Assembly: GCA_030272155.1 (NCBI GenBank) | Contig: CP126198.1 | Coordinates: forward strand, 310,001 to 374,000 | DNA length: 64,000 nucleotides | Direction: 5' to 3' | DNA from: Tetradesmus obliquus | Taxonomy: Eukaryota; Chlorophyta; Chlorophyceae; Sphaeropleales; Scenedesmaceae | Part shown: in pieces, positions 37,077-49,500 of the stretch | Numbering within the stretch: the stretch's first letter is position 1 | Layout of the letters: the number at the start of each line of letters is the position of its first letter | Notes under the pieces: model-generated | Told to the model about the DNA's origin: nothing | What the model saw: the letters and a program-made list of their open reading frames with translations, nothing else | Databases searched by the model: none | Made by a program: the position numbers and the translations under genes

Positions 37077-38151
37077 GAGGCTGGAGCATATCTCCCTGCC
37101 TGTTGCAGCCGCAGGAACAAACCATGTTCAGCTTGCAGGACAGCTGTTTGCAGGCATAATTTGTCGTGCTTGTGTTGCCGGCTGCATGTGGTGCATGTGA
37201 TGTGTGGCACGCATGTACTACAGACTAGTAGTCTGCTGACATGGTGCTGGTCCTGTTGCACGCCAACACTGCAGAAGCTAAGCTTTTGACATGGTGTGGT
37301 GAAGGTTGAGATGCAGGGTTGAGCAACTTCCTCTTTTGCTGAACAAGCAACTTACTAGACAGCGCCCTTAGGCGCGACGCCAGTGCAGACCCTGAACGCC
37401 GCATCTCAGCTCATGGACAGGAGCTTGTGCTGTGCAGCTGCTTGGGCTGCATATCCGGTTCTTTGAAGCACTAAGAGCTTTGGTGCGTTGATAAACCCGC
37501 CTATAATGCTGTTGAATCGTTCACAGCAGGTGAGTATCAGCTTTCACTGCTTCCAGTCTCTTGGGTGACCAGCACACCAAGGTGGGAACGATGTTGCTGA
37601 TCCAGTGCAACTGCAGCAGTCTCGTTACAGCAGATAGTATACTCTGCAAGAGATTTTGAACGTCTTAGATGTCAAGCAAGGCGTAGGTGACGTAGCAGCA
37701 GCGAGAGTTGCTCAGGTCAAGTGATGGCAGTCAGTCAGTCAGTGCTTGTGTTTGTCTTGCTAGGTGTACACACGCCGGGTTGCCAGCGATAGATGATGCA
37801 GAACTTATCGTATGTATGAAAATACCTTATCAGGGGTTTTACAGGTCGAACAGTTCAAGGATTGTTACGAACGGCGTGTTACTCGGCACATGTCGAAGTG
37901 CATACAGCAGGTTGTTCAGATCCCATGGTTCCGGCGCTATCGATGATCTAAAGCATGCTACTGTTTATTGGGATTGTTAAAGGGCTTGCTTCACGTGAGC
38001 TGTACACCAAGGCTCTGTTGTTGACGTTCACACTGTCTCTACTCCCTCAACACCACGCAGACCAGCCAGCCTTCTGTTGCTTTTGCTGATACATCAATTC
38101 TTACTTGTGTGGCTCTCAGGCCAGTCGGTGTCTGCACTGGTAGTTCAGCAA
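37077..38151. other. Divergent intergenic region
   Basis: It lies between the starts of the TMEM216-like gene (minus) and the twin-CX9C gene (plus), so it should hold both promoters. A plus frame at 37708-37980 shows no motif. No repeats of note were seen. Confidence 0.45.
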
Positions 38152-40396
38152 ATGACAGCAGCAGCAGGGGCAGCAGCAGCAGCAGCACCCCCACCAGAGC
38201 AGCCTGCAGCAGGTACTCAACCACCAATGCACTCTTGTGTCCATTGCGTGAACAACTATCAATGTTTGGAGCAACTGTCAGTGCAGCAGCTGCTGCTACA
38301 GCCAGTCGATTAAATTCCCAGGCTGCCTAACTGCAGTGCATGCTGTTGCTACTGGCAGCGCTCAGCAGCAGTATGATGCGCTGCTTGTCATGCGCCCTTC
38401 GCAACAGTACCAGTGACCCAGGCATCGCATAAAACAATTTAGCTTGGGTGCTTGCTTTCCTGTGCGCTCTGCACTGTTGACCCGGCTTCTCTTGCGCTTC
38501 CTTCTTGCTCCTGTTCTGCAGCAGGAGCAGACAAAGCAGCAGCAGCAGCGCCGCCAGCAGTTGTACACGATGAGGACAAGTGGCTCATCAACAAGCCAGT
38601 GGAGCGCCGCAGCGAAGCATTGAATGAGGAGTACAATGACTGCTTTGTGCGCTTCTGGACATGGGTCTCCTGCGGCGGCCCTGCAGCGCGCATGCGGCAG
38701 CTGTATGTCAACGGCCGGCTGAGCCGCTGCTGGGACGAGTACACGCGGTTTAAGAACTGCATGATCGGCAAGCTGAACCCTGATCAGGTGGGTGCAGGGT
38801 GCATATGAGTAGCAAAGCAGCAGCAGGGTAGTGCGTGTGGGTGGGTACGTGTTGGAGTATGGTTTCATGCACAAGTTGCGTGTGTGGCAGAGCCGAGCCG
38901 AGCATGTGGCGCTGGCCGTGTGCCTCAAGCAGCAGTGGTATGCCGTCGATTGTGAAAAGCGCGACAGCACGAGAATATGCTTGCGCATGCGCCTGCCTGC
39001 AAACCAGGGGCAGGCACGCTGCAGTTGGCGCTGTGTTTTACGCGCGCTTGGTACTACATCTGCTTACGCAACGACCAGTCAGCGCCTTGAAGTAGCTGCC
39101 AGCGATGTCCATGTGAGCTTGCCTTAGCTGCGTTGTGAGTTTGCGTTGCGCTGGAGTCTTGCGCGGGTGTTGGGCGCAGCCTGCATGCACAGCGCATTCT
39201 GAGTAAGCTCCTGCATGAGGCTTCAGCGGCATTGCGTGTGTGCACGTGTGCGTGTTGACGTGCTTGCATGCTTGCTTACGTGTTGGCGTGCTTGCATGCA
39301 CGTTGCGGGCAGGCGGGCGCGTGGGGCCAGGCGTGCTGGAGGTTGTGTGTGTGCGCACGTTGTTGCATGCCTCGTGATGGCTGGCGTGCTTGTGTGGGTG
39401 TGTGTTGTTGCTTGCCGTGGGCGCGTGTGTGTGCGCCGTGCATGTGAGCATGCGTGCATGAGGCACGGGCGTGTGGGTGTGCGTCGTTGTGTGCCGTGCG
39501 TGCGCGTGTGCGCCATGCATGCGTGCATGGTTGCATGCTTGATGTGCGGGTGGGCAGGTGTGCGGGCCCCAAGCGTCCGTGGATGCGCGGTTGTGCAGGC
39601 GCGCGAGTTCGACATGTGTGCGTGCATGCGCGAGTGTGGGCGCGCTTGCGCCAAGCGCGCATGCGTGCAAGGGTGTGCAGGCGTGCCTGCGCCATGTGTG
39701 CGTGCGTGAGTACTTTGGCGCGCATGTGTCATGCGCGCGTGCATGCACGAGGGTGCGGGTTTATCTGCTTGCATCATGTATGCATGGTTGCGTCCATGGT
39801 GGCGTGCGTGCTTGCGTGAGCTGTGCGGGCGGGTGCGCGCGCGGCATACGTGTCAGCAGGCGACAGTGTGTGCATACAAGGTTGTGCGTTGCCGCATGCG
39901 GGTGCATGGGGTGCGGACGCACTCGTGCCATGCGCGCACGTGTTTGCAGCAGCGTGTGTGTTTATGCGCATCGTGCGTGTGGATTGCGCGCGTTGTGTGG
40001 GCATGCGTGCAGCGCGGAGAGGGCCGGGTGCGTTGGTGTGCGTTGCTGCATGGTGTCAGCGTGTGGCGCCGCCCTCAGCTATGCGGTCCAGATGCGCTTG
40101 CAGTTTGCGCTTGCTTTGTTGGTGCAGCGCACGCACATCTAGTTGTGTGCGCGCACCACTTAGGCAGGCTGGGTGCGCAGGCAGTTATGTTGTGCTGCAG
40201 ATGTGTCCTTGAGCTTGTGAGGTGCTGCATGGATATGCATCCGGGCGCGCACACGCACATACGCACCGATGACACAGGCGTGCCACTTGGGTGCGCTAGC
40301 TGTTTGTGCGCGCATGTCAAAATGCCTCACATCTGCTATGCGCGCCTCTTCATGCTTGCTCGACCGCTGTCCCACACCCGCTTCCGCTTGCGCTGC

Positions 40397-40433
<37 letters not shown>

Positions 40434-40606
40434 AGGTCATCACAGTGCTTCCAGGGCCGCACCCCGTGTGGCACATACGCAGCAAAAAGGACGCAGCAGC
40501 GTTCTGGCGCCAGCACTATGCGCACCTAGGAGCAGCAGCAACCAGCAGGGAGGAGCCGCAGGGAGGGCTGCGGCCAGATGTGACGCAGCCAGCAGGCAGC
40601 AGCTGA
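38152..40606 (+). CDS. Twin-CX9C protein of the DUF3128 (C22orf39/PANTS-like) family
   Basis: Three exons, 38152-38212, 38522-38787 and 40436-40606, join in frame to 165 residues. The first 30 or so residues are Ala/Pro-rich. The core has two CX9C pairs at residues 61-71 (CFVRFWTWVSC) and 90-100 (CWDEYTRFKNC), the pattern of proteins oxidised by Mia40 in the mitochondrial intermembrane space. Exon 3 carries HPVWHIRSKKDAAAFWRQHY, like the W..R...P.W tail of the small eukaryotic family containing human C22orf39. Mitochondrial location is inferred from the Cys spacing, since there is no classical presequence. The function is unknown in algae. The start is the Met that gives a phase-1 junction with exon 2. 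Intron 2 is 1.65 kb and has an unusual alternating sequence. Confidence 0.75.
39220..40150 (+). repeat. Long alternating purine-pyrimidine (TG/CG-rich) tract in an intron
   Basis: For about 900 bases the plus strand is dominated by GTGTGTGCGCACG- and GCATGCGTGC-type strings with very few A-tracts. It is a degenerate (TG/CG)n sequence. All six frames stay open for long distances, giving spurious Cys/Val/Arg or Thr/His/Ala frames. Such sequence is prone to left-handed Z-DNA. Confidence 0.8.
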
Positions 40607-40619
40607 TGTCAGCCGGCGC

Positions 40620-40790
40620 GCGCGTTTGACCAGCCGGCACCCCGGTTTGACCAGCCAGCGCTGGGGTTTGACCAGCTGGCGCCCGGCGTCGACCAGCTGG
40701 CATTCTTGTTTACTAGCAGGCGCTCGGGTACGACCAGCTAGCACTCACGTTCGACTAGCGCCTGCATTCAACCAGCAAGCGCACACCCTC
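40620..40790 (+). repeat. Degenerate repeat of about 21-22 bp with GTTTGACCAGC core
   Basis: About seven units begin GTTTGACCAGC, GTCGACCAGC or GTACGACCAGC and then have GGC-rich spacers. The array starts just after the twin-CX9C stop codon, so it probably lies in the 3' untranslated region or immediate flank. Confidence 0.8.
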
Positions 40791-40794
40791 TGCT

Positions 40795-40985
40795 TGCAGC
40801 AGTCTCTGCAACAGCGTCACAGCAGCAGCGCTGTGCAGGCCTGCAGGAGGCTGTGCCAGCGTTACAGCAGCAGCGCTGTGCAGGCCTGCAGGAGGCTGTG
40901 CCAGCGTTACAGCAGCAGCGCTGTGCACCCCTGCAGCAGTGTGTGCAAGCATTATAGCGGCAGTGCTGCGCAGGCCTGTCAGCAA
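40795..40985 (+). repeat. Four 45-bp tandem repeats
   Basis: Units starting GTCACAGCAGCAGCGCTG lie at 40816, 40861, 40906 and about 40951, an exact 45-base period. The middle copies are almost identical and the last is diverged. A 45-base period leaves all frames open, so the array could be translated in principle. No start or flank supports a gene. Confidence 0.85.
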
Positions 40986-41424
40986 TTGAGTGAAGGCGTT
41001 GATGCATAGCATGCGCGAAGCAGTAACAAGGTAAAGGTGGTGGGGTTGCAGCCAACCCTATGCCTGTCCACGCTCATTGTTTACGAGCCAGTGTCACTGT
41101 GTACAGGCATGCTGTACTTTTTGTGTTGCAGTGCTGCATCGCATGTGCTGCGGTTGGCTTGCGTCCGACAACAGCAGCAGCAGCGTATGCAGAACGGGCC
41201 CATGGGTCAGTGCACCTGTGGTTGTGCCTCCTGCTTTTCCAGGGTGCGTTGCTGTACAGTCCAAGCACCTCTCCATGCCGGCAATTGCCGCGGCAAGGTG
41301 TCATATCATCGTGTACCAGCTGCTGTTGTACATATGTGCCTGCTGCTGTGCTTGAGTCGGCGCTGTTAACGGCGCAGCTGAATGGCTGCAGCTGCGCACC
41401 AGCGGTGTGGCGCATCAGCAGCGC

Positions 41425-41460
41425 GTGCACATATGCATCTTGCTTGATGCATATGTGCAC
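41425..41460. repeat. Perfect 15-bp inverted repeat with 6-base loop
   Basis: GTGCACATATGCATC, loop TTGCTT, then the exact reverse complement. The arms match without a mismatch. This could be an RNA hairpin, a protein-binding palindrome or a transposon end. It has no T-tract or gene next to it to choose among these. Confidence 0.85.
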
Positions 41461-42138
41461 CTTGCCAAGGTTTTGGGGGCGCGGCTGAACCGAACAGCAC
41501 CGGCTGTGCATAAGGATGGGCATGTTCTGCAGGTTGGCTGTTGATGTTGATGCACGGCAGTGGGCGTGTACGCTATCTTGTGAGATGTGCTATACATGCT
41601 TTGAGTGGTATTCTGCAGGTTTGTCCATTGTGTCAGTACAGAGTTGTGTATACACTACAGAGTATTAGGATTGAATGCGTTTGGCGTGTACTTGCTCAGC
41701 TGACAGTAGGCTTGATGTGTAACAAACGGATCCCGCGAGCTTTGACACCAGCTGGTGCACCTGCAGGTGCAGTGCAGCTGCGCACCTGCGTCACCGCAAC
41801 GTTGCTTGCTTTACCAAGGGAGGGACCAGCAGCTCCGGTGGTTTGAGGGCGCACGCTGCTGCTGCTGCTGCTGCTGCTGCTGTGTGCAACTGCCTTCCTG
41901 GAAGAATCCTCTGCAGCGGGCCGGACAGGCTGGCAGCTGCTGTGCCAGCGCTAGCGCTGTATATGCTGCATGCACGCTGCTGCCAGCAAAAGCATGGACC
42001 TGTTGCCACCGCAGCAACGTTGCTTGAAGGATGCCCCATCTGCATGCGGAAGCGTGATCGCGGTTGCCGTACGCCACCGTTGTACAGTGGTGTGCAACTG
42101 GTCACAAACGCGGCTGGCAACATCATCATCATGTTACC

Positions 42139-42163
42139 CATCAAGCCATAGCATCAACGCCAT
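42139..42163 (+). repeat. Dispersed 25-bp repeat, copy 2
   Basis: Identical to 460-484. The left flank CATCATGTTACC is close to CATCTTGTTACG of copy 1. A second, shorter ATAAATGCGGCTGGCAACA-type echo follows at 42161-42181, suggesting local duplication. Confidence 0.7.
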
Positions 42164-43456
42164 AAATGCGGCTGGCAACAAAGTTGCAGTGCTGCGCATT
42201 TCTCGTTCTCTCAGCTGTACCAAGAAAGCTTTGACATGCTCACTGCCCTGCAGCGAAAAAAGGATCACACCAGCTTCTAATGCTAAGCAATCAACCCCTG
42301 GGCCGCTGGCGGTGCTGCTGTGCACGCTGCTGTGGCCTGATCTGCAAGCGCCCCCCCCGCAGCAGCACGCGGGCACCGCCATGCAGGGCCGCATGAACTC
42401 ATTACGCAATTAAACCGCGGAGCGCTGGCCAGCAAGCATTGCCATGCACATGCACATGCGGTACCATGCCGTACGTTTTCAGAAAACCCCGTGCACAAGC
42501 AGCTGCCTATAGCTAGCATCAACTTCAGCACAGCAGCTGGTATATAAAGCCCACAAAACGCATGCAAGGTGTCACACTAGGTCAGCTGGCAGCTCTGCCA
42601 CCTGCAGCCAAAGCTGTAAACCCTTTGGCCCGCCAACCAGCCAGATCAATCCACCCAGCAACCGTTGCAATAGCAGATCAAGTGCTACAGCACACGCCCC
42701 CAGAGAGCCTTTATCAGCGCAAAGACAATCTGTGGCTGTAGCAAATACACAACACTATTACACAGAACCCTGCTGTCCAACATCAAGCTAGCACGCAGTC
42801 AGCAATCAGCTCAAGCATTTATCAACGTGAGCCGCACCGCACAATGCATGTGCGCAGATCATTTTGTTTTTTGCTACTGCTGATTGCATCACATGCATGC
42901 ATGCATGCCAAGTTCTCACACACTGCGCCGTGTGTTCACAGAGATGAACTCCCCGGCAACCATGCAGTATAAAGTAGTCAGGCAGGCAACAACAGCAGGA
43001 TCTTTGCCGCGCAGGTGATGTATGACCTGTATACAGGTGTTGCTGCCGGCGGTGTGCAGCCGCAGAAACATACAGTCCATGAGCGGCCAAGCGCTGACTA
43101 CAAGTCCAAGCAAACAGGTACGCATGCTTCGCAGTGGCGTGCTAGCACCCGCTGCAGTAACATGTACAGAATGACAGAGCCAGTGCGCGGCCATACACCG
43201 GCCACTGAGCACAGCACGCACCAGCATGGCGCCCCGCCTGTGGGGTGACACGCTGACACGGCTGCACAACAGACTGAGGATCACGCAAATATCAACGAGC
43301 AGTGACCAAGGAGCAGGCTCACGTGAAATGATATGCTGTTGCACACGAGGTTGATACAACATACCAGTCTATGCACGCACACGCAACCAAAGCATCGGCC
43401 ATCCGCCAGCAAGCATCTTTTCTTGCCGCAAACACTACACTGCACAGGCTGGAACC

Positions 43457-43461
43457 TTACA
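43457..43461 (-). promoter_or_regulatory. Putative TGTAA polyadenylation signal of the permease gene
   Basis: TGTAA on the minus strand, 88 bases past the permease stop codon. Called on motif and position only. Confidence 0.4.
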
Positions 43462-43548
43462 TGCTTGGCTGCCAGCAGCATGGCTACGATGCACTCAAAA
43501 GATAACCCCAAAAGAGTGAGCTTGTTCAGCTTCCAGGAGTTAGACACC

Positions 43549-46500
43549 TCACTGCTGCAGCATTTGCTGAGCTGGCTTTGCAGGCTGCCCTATGCCAGAC
43601 TCCGCCTCCCCCAACAGCAGCTGCCGCTCAAACGCAACGACGTCAAACGAAGGCCCATTAAACCTCTTTTTCGCGCCGATTCCGGGCACCCAGTACCACG
43701 CGCTCGCCAGCAGCAGCACCGCCCCGAGCGTTACGGGCGCCGAATTGAAGTTGTCGCCCGTGACCGGGTATTCCGTCGGCAAGCTGAACACGATGAGCGA
43801 GAAAATCCACCACAACGTGGAAATAACACCTAGCGGGTAAGCCCAGCAGCCGAGCTTGAAGAGGCCTGGCAGGAACAGGCGGCGCCCGCAGGTGATGCGT
43901 AGTGTGGCGGGGCCTGCAGCGGAAAGCAGCGCAGGAACCGGCAGCGGCAGGCGCACGGCACCGTGAGTATACGCAGGTGGAGTTGCGTATTACAAGCAGA
44001 GGCAAGCAGGAGCATGCATGGCTCTACAGCTTGTCGTAACTGGTGGATGGCGCGAGGCACATGGCTGGTGACTAGTGACTAGTGCCTGGCGATTAGTGAC
44101 TGGCGGCTAGTGACTGGTGACTAGTGCCTGGCGGCTAGTGCCTGGCGGCTAGTGACTGGCGACTAGTGCCTGACGACTAGTGACTGGCGGCTAGTGACTG
44201 GTGATTAGTGCCTGGCAACTAATGAGTAGTGCCTGGCGACTAGTGACTGGTGACTATCTACTGGCAACAGAGGTGAGGCACGTGACTGACATGCTGCCAT
44301 GTATCGCTGCTGCGGCAATGCCACTGCACTAAAGCGCTGCTGCCTCACCCGCATACCGCACAAACTAATGACTACTGCCTGGTGACTAGTGAGGGAGGCG
44401 ATCACATGACTGGCAAGTTCTCTAGTACCAAAAAGCGCAATGGTTGACGTGGCGCTGGCGCTGCCTCACCCGCATACAGCATGAAGAGCGCAATGGTTGA
44501 CAGCGACAGCAGCGACTCAAACGCCACGCTGCTGCCGAGCATGGGTAGGCCCAGCAGTATCGCAATGCCTGTGGCACCCCACACTGCATTCTGCGGCGTG
44601 CGTGTGCGATGGTTGAAGGAGCCCCACCAGTCGGCGCAGGGCACCAGCCCGTCCCTGCCATACGAAAACAGGATCCTGCAAGCACGAGGGGGGGGGGGAG
44701 TGGCGATGCAAGCAGGACATGGCGGAAAAGGGCGAGGTACGTGTGTTGTAAAGCAGTCGCCACAAAAACACAGCAATCACTGCGTTGCTGATTGTCCCCG
44801 GTGCGCGGTGCGCATATGCTGCCAGTATGCAAGGCCACCATTGTGCCACCCATCAAGCAGCAGAGACAGCAGCGCTACCTTGCCCAGGAAACCCAACTGG
44901 CCTGATCCCGACTACCCGCGCACCTGGCTGCACATGTGAGGCTGCTCATGGAGCAGGTGTACACTCCCACCAGAGGGAACAGCGCAAACAACACGATACC
45001 GCCGAGAGGGCTGCCGGTGCGCTGCAGGAACACATCGTACATGATCTGCAGCAGCGCAGCGCAGCAGGTGGTGCACACAGATCCGAGACAGTGCACATCA
45101 GCATGATCTGTAGTGCACGCGGGCATATCTACACATGGCAGGAGCACATCATACAAGGTTTGCAGCAGCGCAGCGCAGCAGGTGGTGCACACAGGTTCAG
45201 GGACAGATCCACTTGATCTGGACCACAGGTGCATCTGCACACATCGTATATCTGCACACGGCAGGAGCACGTCATACGTGGTTTGCAGCACAGCTGGTGG
45301 TGCTCACACAGATTAAAACGGCGCGACAACAGCAGTGAGATGCAGACAAACCAATGCTGCCAGCAACAGCAGCAGCAACCAACCAGCCAGGATGCAGCTC
45401 ATAAATGCGCCAAATGCAATGCTAGCAAATTTGTAAGAGAAAGCGAGATACATGTAATGCACCAGGCACATTGAGGCGAGTCCGGCAAGCGGACGTCATA
45501 TCTTGCAGCTGCTGTCTCACCTGAGCCATTGCATAGCCCCCGCTTGGTGAATCTGGGTCAATGGCTCCCTCCAGGCTCTGCAGGCACAAGTGCCATGTGC
45601 ACAGCCAGGCAGCCAGGCAGCCAGGCAGCAAGGCAGCCAGGCAGCCAGGCAGGCAGGCAGGCAGCCAGACAGGCAGGCACATGTGACACAGGCACAGGCA
45701 GGCAGAAAGGCAGGCAGGCAGGCAGGCAGGCAGGCAGCATGCATCAGATCTGCACAAGAGTCGACGGCTGTAAGGGACGCAGCTGATGTTAGCAATGGTA
45801 CGAACCATCAACATATACGGGCAGGCAGGAGCACTTGAGTCACCCTGCGATCCTCAAAGCCGCTGCTTCTTGTGTAGCTGCTGATACATGCCCCACGCCA
45901 CACAGGCATGCTGCGCGGCACAGGCATGCAGCACCACACAGGCATGCGTGCGTGCGGCTTGCATCAGCAGGTACACAAGAAGCAGCGGTTGTGAGGGACG
46001 CAGGGTGACGCAAGCACTCCTGCACACGATACTGCAGGTTGCCCGCAGCTGCAAACGCCGCTGCGCGCGCCCAACGACACTCCCGCCCCTGCAGCGCCTG
46101 CGACCAGCTACCTAGGCACCAAGTGCTTGCGCACTGTATGTGCGCAACAGCTCGTATTTCAACTGAGCTGGTGCCGCTGTTGCCGCTGTTGCCTGCAGAC
46201 AGCGCTGGCAGGCATGGTGCACTGCCGCCACGTTGAAAACTGGCTAGCATATTCATCCTGCTGAGAGCTGTGCATGAGGCCGCTCACCATCCCTTCAGCT
46301 GCCACTGAACTGCAAGTGTCATACACTGCTGCAAAGTTCTGATGATGGTACACAAAGCCAGCCATACAACAACCCCCCCGCCCCCCGCTGCGCTGCAGCT
46401 CACCGGCTGCTCAACCATTCAATGAAAACCTCTCTGCGCTGCATCTCACCGGCATGCTGAAGAGCAGGCTGAGGATGAGCCCCAGCCCAAACACAAACAT

Positions 46501-49500
46501 GGCCACGCAGCCCATCAGGATGGCCCGGGGCTGGCTGCGGGTGGCCTTCTGAGTCTCCTCAGCCATGTACTCAGCACTGTCTAGGCCTGTGAAGGCCCAG
46601 GCCGGCAGCAGCAGGCCCAGGCAGACGACGTAGCTGCATATACAAGCAGGCAGGTAGGAAGACAGGCAGGCAGCAGCAGGTATGTTGATGAGACAGCAGC
46701 GTATGCGCTCTGCGCTGTCTAGGCCTTTGAAGGCCCAGGCGGGCAGCAGCAGGCCCAGGCACACGACGTAGCTGCGGCAGGAAATCACAGGCAGAACAGC
46801 AGCCTCAGCAGCAACAACAGAGCAGTACAAGTAGCTGCATATTCAGGCAGGCAGCAGCAGGTTTGTTGGTGTCTCCTCAGCCATGTATTCAGCGCTGTCC
46901 AGGCCTGTGAAGGCCCAGGCCGGCAGCAGCAGGCCCAGGCACACAACGTAGCTGCGGCAGGAAAGCCAGGCAAATGGCAGGCAGGCAAACAGCAATGGCA
47001 ATGCAGCAAACATTACTTGGGCGGTGAGGCGGTGCCCTGTTGGTTTGCGCAGGTCAAGCGCCTGGCAGTACAGCCGTATCTGAGGCATAATTTCATGACA
47101 AGTTATGCCCCGGGGAAAGGTAAGAGATCGTGCTACTGTGGTTCTTGCTGCCGCTCATAGTAAAGGCAGCCACCTTCACAAACAGGCAGCCGCACCCAGA
47201 AACTGTCATTACTGCAGCGCAAGCCAGCGCTGTCAGCAGGGTATGTAAGAGCCCACGCTGCGTCACTCACACTGGGTTGGTGATGCCTGCTGACTCAGCC
47301 TGTGCCGCCTCAAAGTGCCAGTCACTTGCACATCAAGACATTTGAATACAGAAGCTGTAAGAATATGGGTTGTGACAGCGCTGGTGCTGCGTCACTCACA
47401 CTGGGTTGGTGATGCCTGCCGCCTCAGCCTGTGCTGTCTCAAAGTGCCCAAACACGTAGCTGGCTGGCTGGTAAGAGGTGGCCATGGCGGGAAGCACGAT
47501 GGTCAGCACCACCGCACCAACCAGGTTCCATACACCGGCAAACTCCTGCGGCAATGCAGAAGGGACAGCAGCAGCAGGGAATGAATTGCCGCAGGAGTCA
47601 CGCAAAGCCGGCGGCACACTCGTGAGCACCACTGCAGCAACCAGGTTGCATATGCCAGCAAATTCCTGCAGCAACGAGGAATAAAAAGGAAAGCAGCAGG
47701 AGTGATGTACGGCCGGCAGCACGATGGTCAGCACCACCGCACCAACCAGGTTCCATATGCCGGCAAACTCCTGCAGCAACGAGGCATGCACAGCAGCAGC
47801 AACAGTTATGCACGACAGGCAGCACGATGGTCAGCACCACCGCACCAACCAGGTTCCATATGCCGGCAAACTCCTGCGGCAACGGAGAATGGACAGCAGC
47901 AGCAGCAGCAGCAGCAAGAGTTATGCGCAGCCGGCAGCACGATGGTCAGCACACCGCATGAGCCAGGCTCCATATGCCCGCAAACTCCATGCGGCGTGAC
48001 TTTGAGTGCTGCAAAGCTTGATCTTGCGAACAAGACAATTCATCTAAGCAGCTGGCATGCACCCATGCATACATGCTCAGGGCGCTGCTGCATGGCGTGG
48101 CAGCCCGTGGGAAGGATGTGTACAGCGCAGTACTCTGCAGCTGCTTTTCTGTTGCATATGGGATGCAGAAGGCACCAGCGCAGCAGCTGCATCAAACCAC
48201 ATCTCACGTTCATGCTTATGTTGACCTTGTGCTGGTGCGCACAGCGCCGCTGTTACATATGGCATGCAGAAGGCGCCAGCGCAGCAGCTGCATCAAACCA
48301 CCACTCACGTTCATGCGTATGTTGACCTTGTGCTGGTACGCAAAGCGCCGCTGGTGTGCTGTTACATATGGCATGCAGAAGGCGCCAGCGCAGCAGCTGC
48401 ATCAAACCACCACTCACGTTCATGCGTATGTTGACCTTGTTGCTGGTGCGCACAGCGCCGCTGCTTTGCTGCTGCTGCTTTGCTGCTGCTGCTTTGCTGT
48501 TGCTGCTTTGTTGCTGCTGCTTTGCTTCTGCTGCTTTGCTGCTGTGCAGGATGCTGAGGGCGCAGGCAGAGCAGCTGCATCAAACCACCACTCACGTTCA
48601 TGCGTATGTTGACCTTGTGCTGGTACGCAAAGCGCCGCTGCTGTGCTGTTACATATGGGATGCATAAGGCGCCAGCGCAGCAGCGGCATCACCCCACCAC
48701 TCACGTTCATGCGTATGTTGACCTTACCGCTGGTGCGCACAGCGCCGCTGCTTCGCTGCTGCTGCTTTGCTGCTGTGCAGGATGCGGAGCGCACAGGCAG
48801 AGCAGCGGCATCACACCACCACTCACGTTCATGCGTATGTTGACCTTGTCTCCAAGCGAGTTGGCAGCAGTGGCAGCAAGGCACCAGGCCACGTATATGC
48901 CATACATCTGACCTGCGACAGCAGCAATCCCGCACCGTGCAAAGCGCTGTCAGCAGATGCTGCACATATAATGAACGGAACCACCCACACACAACCTGCA
49001 AGTAGTGATTTACTCTCTAGTCGAACTGCCAGCACCACAGCGCCCAGTGAGCTGCAGAAAGACCTTACCGCCACAAGCAGCAGCAACTGACAGTGCAATG
49101 GTGGACAGAGATAGGATGTGGCCGGATGCGTCACCTTTGGAGCACTGCCACAGCAGCCAGTGTGCACGAGCTGCAGGACATTCAAACTGCTACCAGCAGC
49201 AGCAACTTACAGGGCAATGGCACAGCCGGCTGTGTCACCTTAAGAGAACCCCGGGGCTCTGTGCCGTTGTATGCTGCCACCATGTTGACCAGGGTGATGG
49301 TCACGCCACACAAGATATCATAAGAGCGCACAACCCGACATGCATCCTCACGGAGCAGTCCTCCTACAGTCAATGCTGCCTATGTTGCAGCGCCGCAGCA
49401 CCAAAGCACGTAGGCTGCAGGAAATTATCACAGCACCCAGCAGCAGCAGATGAAGCGCAACAGCAGGGCATGGCCGTCTGATTTTACCTTTGGAGAACTC

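Larger units (their letters stand above)
40986..43456. other. Intergenic region with hairpin and dispersed repeat
   Basis: It lies beyond the twin-CX9C gene and beyond the 3' end of the permease gene. No exon is supported. It holds a perfect 15-base hairpin (41425-41460), a CTG tract (41859-41882) and the second copy of the 25-base dispersed repeat. Confidence 0.45.

Noticed and set aside
39038-39748. 236-residue minus frame rich in Thr, His, Ala and Pro, and long plus frames opposite it
   Set aside because: They are by-products of the alternating TG/CG tract, which lacks stops in most frames. There are no motifs, and the location is an intron.
45558-45740. Cys/Leu/Pro-rich small frames
   Set aside because: They are products of the CAGGCAGG simple repeat inside a permease intron.
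46690-46960. Extra permease exons (three copies of the YVVCLGLLLPAWAF exon)
   Set aside because: The two outer copies lack a coding continuation and donor. Using more than one would duplicate a membrane helix, so they are scored as echoes.
48200-48730. CRISPR-like array of regularly spaced repeats
   Set aside because: The repeat is an echo of permease exon 7 with its splice donor. The 'spacers' are themselves similar, and the context is a eukaryotic intron.
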